Positions 59,602-64,000 of a stretch of DNA of 64,000 bases are shown piece by piece. Made by a program: the position numbers and the translations under genes. The notes under the pieces were generated by a model. The model saw nothing but the letters and a program-made list of their open reading frames with translations, did not search any database and was not told the DNA's origin. The stretch comes from Natronorubrum texcoconense (GTDB taxonomy: Archaea; Halobacteriota; Halobacteria; Halobacteriales; Natrialbaceae), in the NCBI RefSeq assembly GCF_900100335.1, contig NZ_FNFE01000003.1, forward strand, positions 248,001 to 312,000, given 5' to 3'. Within the stretch, counting starts at the first letter, position 1; each line of letters begins with the position of its first letter.

Positions 59602-60645
59602 ATGACCGAAGACATCCGACTCTGTCGTACGTTCCAGACCGCACCGGCCGCCGTTCCGAAAGACGACTCGGCGAAATACCTCCGCTCCGGCCTCACCGCC
59701 GAGGGGTTCCAGGCTCCCGACTGGCTCGTCCCCGACATGGAAGACGGCACGGCCCCGAACATGAAAGACGAGGGCCTCGAGAATACGATCGAACTCGTCC
59801 CAGAACACGAGTTTGCGGGCGAGATCTGGCCTCGCGTCGAGTGGAGCTACGAGGATGCCTCGTTCCGTGACCGTGGTCGCGAACAGATAGACCAACTCGT
59901 CGCCGAAATCGGCGACGAGATCGAAGGCGTCGTCGTCCCCAAGGTGGGCCGCCTCGAGGACGTTGAACGCGCCGCCGACGTCGTCGCTGAGGCCGAGGCC
60001 GAACACGGCTACGAGGAGGGGTCGATCAAGCTCTCGATTATTATCGAGACCGGCCGCGCCCGATCGGATTTGCGCGAGATTTCGAAGTTTGGCGCTGACT
60101 CTCGACTCACCGCACTCGTCTTCGGTCCCGTCGACTACGCGGCCGAACTCGGCGCTCGAGACCTCGGCGACGGTCGTCCGCGCTGGGATGGCCTGCTCGA
60201 GGCGCTCTCGAACGAAGCCAGCGCCGGCAACCTGCTCAGTATCGGCGGCCCGTTCGACGATCTGTTCAAGGAACGCGCCGGCTTGACCTACTACAACGCC
60301 GACGCCTACGCGGACCAGGTCGAACACGAGGCCCACCTCGGACTCGACGGCTCCTGGTCGCTCTACCCGAAGCAGACGATCCAGGCCAACACGATCCACA
60401 TGCCGACGCCCGAGGAGCTCGAACGCGACGTGAGCAAGATCGAGCGGTTCAACGAGGCCAAAGCCGAGGGGACCGGCGCGGTCACCCTCGACGGCCAGAT
60501 GGTCGACGAAGCCACGTTCAAGGTCTTCCGCAACACGGTCCAGCAGGTCCGATCGATCGACGATACCCGACCCGCCCAGACCGAAGAGTACTACGACGAG
60601 AGCCTGCTCGAGCGCGCTCGGGAGCTGGACCTCTCCTACCAGTAA
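59602..60645 (+). CDS. beta-methylmalyl-CoA lyase (CitE-like)
   Basis: A 347-residue HpcH/HpaI- or CitE-superfamily lyase. LVPDMEDGTAPNMKDE is the first catalytic acid pair, KLSIIIETGRARSDLREI the barrel strand with Glu/Arg, and VFGPVDYAAELG the second metal region. In the methylaspartate cycle it splits beta-methylmalyl-CoA into glyoxylate and propionyl-CoA. Malyl-CoA lyase or thioesterase activity is also possible. It lies 57 nt after mch, same strand, and closes the pathway set. Confidence 0.9.
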   Translation: MTEDIRLCRTFQTAPAAVPKDDSAKYLRSGLTAEGFQAPDWLVPDMEDGTAPNMKDEGLENTIELVPEHEFAGEIWPRVEWSYEDASFRDRGREQIDQLVAEIGDEIEGVVVPKVGRLEDVERAADVVAEAEAEHGYEEGSIKLSIIIETGRARSDLREISKFGADSRLTALVFGPVDYAAELGARDLGDGRPRWDGLLEALSNEASAGNLLSIGGPFDDLFKERAGLTYYNADAYADQVEHEAHLGLDGSWSLYPKQTIQANTIHMPTPEELERDVSKIERFNEAKAEGTGAVTLDGQMVDEATFKVFRNTVQQVRSIDDTRPAQTEEYYDESLLERARELDLSYQ

Positions 60646-60797
60646 CCTCGGACCGACCGGGACGGTTTCGAGGCCGGATTTCGCGTTTTCGTGCCGCAAC
60701 GAACGATCGGAACTCGTTCGGGCGTCGCTGTCCGATCCGCAATCGTCCCGCCGACCCAATCCGAAACTACAAACCGGCGTTTCTCCCAGTAGCCTCC

Positions 60798-61940
60798 ATG
60801 GTTCGCTGGAGCCCCCTCGTCGACGTGATCGGCGGACGCGGTCTCGTCGTCGCTCTCGGCGGGCTGTACGTCGCGATCGCAGTCGGCTGGGCGTTCGTGC
60901 TGATCGGGAACGCGGTCCCCGCGGGCAGTATCATGCTCGTCTCGCTGCTGATCGGCGTCCCCGCCGTGTTCGTCTGCTACGGTGGCTACCGACTACCTCG
61001 GACCGATATCCACCCCGCCTGTTACGATACGATCGCGAGCCGATGTCTCGACGCGCTCGCCGTCATGGTCTCTATCTTGCTCCTGTACCACATCCAGCCC
61101 GCAGACAGCCTCGCGGGCTCGTTTCAGACCGTCCTCATTCTAACGGCGCTCAGCACCGCCGCCGGGTTCGCCATCGGAACCAACGATGCACAGGCCAAAA
61201 CGCGGGCCCGCGAACTCGAGGAAACCGTCGCTCAGCTCCGCGCCTCGAACGAACGGCTCGAGCAATTCGCCTACGCGGCCTCCCACGACCTCCAGGAACC
61301 CCTGCGGATGGTCTCGAGTTACCTGCAACTCATCGACCGTCGATACGGCGACGCGCTCGACGAAGACGGCGAGGAGTTTCTCGAGTACGCGGTCGACGGC
61401 GCCGATCGGATGCGTGAGATGATCGACGGGCTGCTCGCGTACTCCCGCATCGACACCCAGGGAACGCCGTTCGAACCGGTCGATCTCGAGGACGTCTTCG
61501 AGGATCTGCTCGATGACCTCCAACTCAAAATCGAAGACTGCGACGCGGAGGTCACGTTCTCCTCGCTTCCGTCCGTCCACGGGGATCGCGAACAGTTGCG
61601 TCAGCTGTTCCAGAATCTCCTCGCCAACGCGCTCGAGTACGGCGGTGACGCCCCGCGGATTCGCGTTACGGCGGAGCGAACCGGCAAACGCTGGACGATC
61701 TCGGTTCGAGACGACGGGATCGGAATCTCGCTTGCCGATCAGGAACGGATCTTCGAGGTGTTTCGGCGCCTCCACAGCTACGAGGAACACGCCGGCACCG
61801 GCATCGGACTGGCGATCTGCAAGCGAGTCGTCGAACGACACGGTGGCGACATCACGGTCGATTCGGAGCCGGGAGACGGATCAACGTTCTCGGTGACGCT
61901 GCCGGCAGCGGCCGAGGCCGAAACGCCGCTGTCGATGTGA
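60798..61940 (+). CDS. membrane-bound sensor histidine kinase (paralogue of the one at 50.9 kb)
   Basis: A 380-residue kinase. Four membrane helices fill residues about 12-130, followed by a short coil. H-box FAYAASHDLQEPLRMV (His about 164), N box FQNLLANALEYGG, G1 VRDDGIGIS, and G2/F boxes EVFRRLHSYEEHAGTGIGLAI are all present. Compared with its paralogue it lacks the insert before GDITVDSEPGDG. No response regulator is adjacent. The downstream Asp/Glu-acylase-like gene overlaps if read from its GTG, but a later ATG is favoured. Confidence 0.92.
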   Translation: MVRWSPLVDVIGGRGLVVALGGLYVAIAVGWAFVLIGNAVPAGSIMLVSLLIGVPAVFVCYGGYRLPRTDIHPACYDTIASRCLDALAVMVSILLLYHIQPADSLAGSFQTVLILTALSTAAGFAIGTNDAQAKTRARELEETVAQLRASNERLEQFAYAASHDLQEPLRMVSSYLQLIDRRYGDALDEDGEEFLEYAVDGADRMREMIDGLLAYSRIDTQGTPFEPVDLEDVFEDLLDDLQLKIEDCDAEVTFSSLPSVHGDREQLRQLFQNLLANALEYGGDAPRIRVTAERTGKRWTISVRDDGIGISLADQERIFEVFRRLHSYEEHAGTGIGLAICKRVVERHGGDITVDSEPGDGSTFSVTLPAAAEAETPLSM

Positions 61941-62026
61941 GTTCCGCTGGAGACGACAGGAATCGCGCCCCATATTTTGAGCGCGACGACCGGTGGGACT
62001 ATCGCCGGTCGAGATCAGTCACGGAT

Positions 62027-63094
62027 ATGGATGCTCGCGATTCCGAACCCGAACCGTTCAGATACGACGGCGAGGTCGCACCCGGTGAGACGCGCCACAT
62101 TCGGTACGAAGTGGGCGAGACGTACCTCGGCGACCCCGTCGAAATTCCGGTGACGATCATCAACGGCCACCACGGCGGTCCGACGGTCTTCCTGACGGCT
62201 GCGATCCACGGCGACGAACTCAACGGCGTCAAGGTCGTCCAGGAGGTCGCGGACCGATACGACCCGTCGGACATTCACGGCACGCTCGTCTGCCTGCACG
62301 TCACCAACGTTCCTGCCTACCACGCCCAGCAGCGATACATCCCGATCTACGATCAGGACCTCAACCGCTCGTTCCCCGGAAAAGCTCGAAGCAACACGGC
62401 CGAACGGATGGCCAACCGGATCTACCGGACGTTCATCAGTCAGTGTGACTACGGCATCGACTTCCACACCTCCACGCGCAACCGGACGACGATGTATCAC
62501 GTCCGGGCGGATCTCGAGGATCCCGAGGTAACCCGACTGGCCCGAGCCTTCGGGGCGAACGTCCGCCTCTACGGCGGCGGCGACGGCGGCTCGCTTCGGT
62601 CGACGGCCACCGCGGACGGGATTCCGACGATCACCGTCGAGATGGGACGCGCCCAGCGACTCCAGCCGGCGCTGATCGAGAAGGCCGTCGCCGGCACCGA
62701 GAGCGTCCTCGCCGAGTACGACCTGCTCCCGGAACTCGAGCCGACCGAACCGAGCTGGATCACCGAGACCGCGGCCGACAGCACGAAGCAGTGGATCCGG
62801 GCCGATACCGGCGGGCTCGTCGAGATGCAGTGGGGTCCCTACCCGCTGGTCCACGAAGGCGAGACCATCTGCACCGTCTCGGATCACTTCAAAACCGAAG
62901 AGCACGTCGTCACCGCCCCGTTCACCGGCCTGATCGTCGGCAGCCTCGAGAACCCCGTCGCCCTCCCGGGCCATCCGCTCTGTCACCTCCTCAAGATCGA
63001 CGCGGAGACGCGAGACGAGATCGAAGCGGAGATCGACGCCGGCGAATTCGACGGCTACCGGGTCTGGAACCAGGACTTCTCGAGCGACGACTGA
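62027..63094 (+). CDS. succinylglutamate desuccinylase/aspartoacylase-family zinc hydrolase
   Basis: A 355-residue zinc-dependent carboxypeptidase-fold enzyme. Zinc ligands are His and Glu in AIHGDELNG and His in GIDFHTST; a catalytic Glu is in VEMGRAQRL. The last 90 residues contain HEGETICTVSDHFKTEEH and a beta domain typical of the family. Members cleave N-acyl amino acids or glutathione-like amides; substrate unknown. The GTG at 61937 would overlap the kinase stop, but its 30 extra residues are basic and unlike the family, so ATG 62027 is preferred. Confidence 0.9.
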   Translation: MDARDSEPEPFRYDGEVAPGETRHIRYEVGETYLGDPVEIPVTIINGHHGGPTVFLTAAIHGDELNGVKVVQEVADRYDPSDIHGTLVCLHVTNVPAYHAQQRYIPIYDQDLNRSFPGKARSNTAERMANRIYRTFISQCDYGIDFHTSTRNRTTMYHVRADLEDPEVTRLARAFGANVRLYGGGDGGSLRSTATADGIPTITVEMGRAQRLQPALIEKAVAGTESVLAEYDLLPELEPTEPSWITETAADSTKQWIRADTGGLVEMQWGPYPLVHEGETICTVSDHFKTEEHVVTAPFTGLIVGSLENPVALPGHPLCHLLKIDAETRDEIEAEIDAGEFDGYRVWNQDFSSDD

Positions 63095-63151
63095 TCGATA
63101 CGCGCCGAAATCCGGATCGGAGTCGCCGCGCCGAGACGCTCGGCGAGTCGA

Positions 63152-64000
63152 TTACTGCTCGACGACGACCATAACCGCGTCTGAATCCGCGCCGGTATCG
63201 ACTTCGACCGGGAACTCCTCGGTGTCGCCCGCCGGGTGGCCCGCCTGGAACGTCAGCGTGAGGTTCGCCGATTCGCCGGCCTCGAGCGTCAGCATCTGGC
63301 TGTCCTCGACCGCCGGATCGTGGCCGACGATGAGCACTACGTCGGTGGTCCCGGTTTCGTCGCCGACGTTCTGGATCGTTGTGTTCACCTCGAGCGTCTC
63401 GCCGCCGCCGACGGGCGAGTTGGTGCTGATACTCGCTACGTGGAACGTCGCCGGCGTCGGTTCTGCTTCGGATTCGACGACGACCATCTCCGACGCCGAG
63501 TCCGCGCCGGTGTCGACGACAACCGGGAACTCCTCGACATCGCCCGCCGGCTGTCCGGCCTGGAACGTGAGCGTGAGGTTGGCGGACTCGCCAGCATCGA
63601 GCGTCAGCATCTCGCTGTCCTCGACTACTGGATCGTGGCCAACGACGAGTTCGATATCGGTGGTTCCAGTTTCGTCTCCGACGTTCTCGATCGTGGTATC
63701 GACCTCGAGAAGTTCCCCGCCGCCGACCGGCGAGTTCGTCGACATCTCCGCCACCTCGAACGTCGCGGGCGTCGGCTCCCTGGACTCGACGGCGACCGTC
63801 TCGGAGGCCGTGTCCGCGCCGGTGTCGACCACCACCGGGAACTCCTCGACATCACCCGCCGGTTCGCCGGCTTCGAACAGCAGCGTGATCTCGGTCGATT
63901 CGCCGGGATCGAGGGTCAGCATCCGGCTGTCTTCGATCACGGGGTCGTGGCCGACGACGAGGTCGACGTCGGTGGTCCCGGTTTCGTCGCCGATATTGTG
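63152..64000 (-). CDS. CARDB-repeat surface protein, C-terminal part (runs off the window)
   Basis: The frame is open from the right edge to a stop at 63152; the true start lies beyond the window. The visible 283 residues form nearly three copies of a 104-105-residue unit: NSPVGGGE.LEV, TIxNVGDETGTTD, VGHDPxVEDS, MLTLxAGESANLTL and FxAGxPAGD.EEFPV. These are CARDB-like adhesion domains of extracellular proteins. There is no anchor or signal in view. Ligand unknown. Confidence 0.8.
   Translation of the reverse strand, partial: HNIGDETGTTDVDLVVGHDPVIEDSRMLTLDPGESTEITLLFEAGEPAGDVEEFPVVVDTGADTASETVAVESREPTPATFEVAEMSTNSPVGGGELLEVDTTIENVGDETGTTDIELVVGHDPVVEDSEMLTLDAGESANLTLTFQAGQPAGDVEEFPVVVDTGADSASEMVVVESEAEPTPATFHVASISTNSPVGGGETLEVNTTIQNVGDETGTTDVVLIVGHDPAVEDSQMLTLEAGESANLTLTFQAGHPAGDTEEFPVEVDTGADSDAVMVVVEQ
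63152..64000. repeat. tandem ~313-bp coding repeat
   Basis: The three CARDB units repeat at a spacing of 312-315 bases and are very similar at both protein and DNA level. Variation is concentrated between units (REPT, EAEPT, end). Copy number may differ between strains by recombination. Confidence 0.75.

Overview
The window is chromosomal DNA from a haloarchaeon, probably of the Natrialbales (Natrinema/Haloterrigena-like). The reasons are high GC with strong G/C third-codon bias, very acidic predicted proteins, leaderless promoters with a TATA box about 25-32 nt before the start codon, Tat-type lipoproteins, and families largely confined to halophilic archaea (HalOD1, GTP cyclohydrolase IIa, ADP-forming acetyl-CoA synthetase, the methylaspartate cycle). 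The genus is inference; nothing here fixes it. Most of the window is ordinary housekeeping and accessory sequence with few mobile genes.

Layout. 1-5.6 kb: tRNA-Lys, a DHH phosphoesterase with an RCK-like N-domain, a PRC-barrel protein, and an operon of ADP-forming acetyl-CoA synthetase plus a phosphotransacetylase-like P-loop/DRTGG protein. 5.6-9.9 kb: a zinc/manganese-type ABC importer (A, C, B) preceded by a His/Asp-tailed lipoprotein; importer binding protein and lipoprotein share a homologous module. 10-19 kb: YbaK deacylase, YihY membrane protein with a coiled-coil tail, PfkB kinase, GAPN-like aldehyde dehydrogenase, DpsA, a tiny gene under a textbook DtxR/Idr-type iron operator, macro-domain protein, purM. 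19-23.3 kb: a two-gene membrane-protease set (TraB, site-2 protease), an acyl-CoA thioesterase and an S66 (MccF-like) carboxypeptidase. 23.3-24.8 kb: an IS200/IS605-family element with tnpB and, divergently, a 44-residue ribbon-helix-helix gene; a palindrome lies between them. 25-35.8 kb: small zinc-binding proteins, HAD phosphatase, MFS transporter, a 1215-residue protein joining an actin/Hsp70-fold ATPase to a very long coiled coil and a C-terminal membrane anchor, MOSC, HalOD1 and dCTP-deaminase-like proteins.

35.9-41.7 kb: acyl-CoA metabolism. A 2-oxoacid dehydrogenase operon (E1alpha, E1beta, a free-standing lipoyl protein, an E2 catalytic protein without lipoyl domain) is followed by an acyl-CoA ligase and enoyl-CoA hydratase. 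41.8-50.7 kb: membrane protein DUF6159, universal stress protein, a secreted Tat protein, ACR3/BASS-type transporter, tRNA-Thr with unusual 3'-flanking hairpins, GNAT acetyltransferase, phosphoglycerate kinase, CBS/zinc-ribbon protein and GTP cyclohydrolase IIa.

50.9-64 kb: two closely similar membrane histidine kinases flank a VapBC toxin-antitoxin pair and a methylaspartate-cycle cluster (mct divergent from glmS-glmE-mal-mch-citE-like lyase). The cluster encodes every step from glutamate to glyoxylate plus propionyl-CoA, so acetyl-CoA units can be assimilated. It fits the acetyl-CoA-forming or -using enzymes elsewhere in the window (ADP-forming synthetase, oxoacid dehydrogenase, acyl-CoA ligase, thioesterase). 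The window ends inside a CARDB-repeat protein.

The most unusual items are the actin-like coiled-coil giant, the RHH-tnpB module with its shared palindrome, the duplicated metal-binding module of the zinc importer, and the iron-operator micro-gene.
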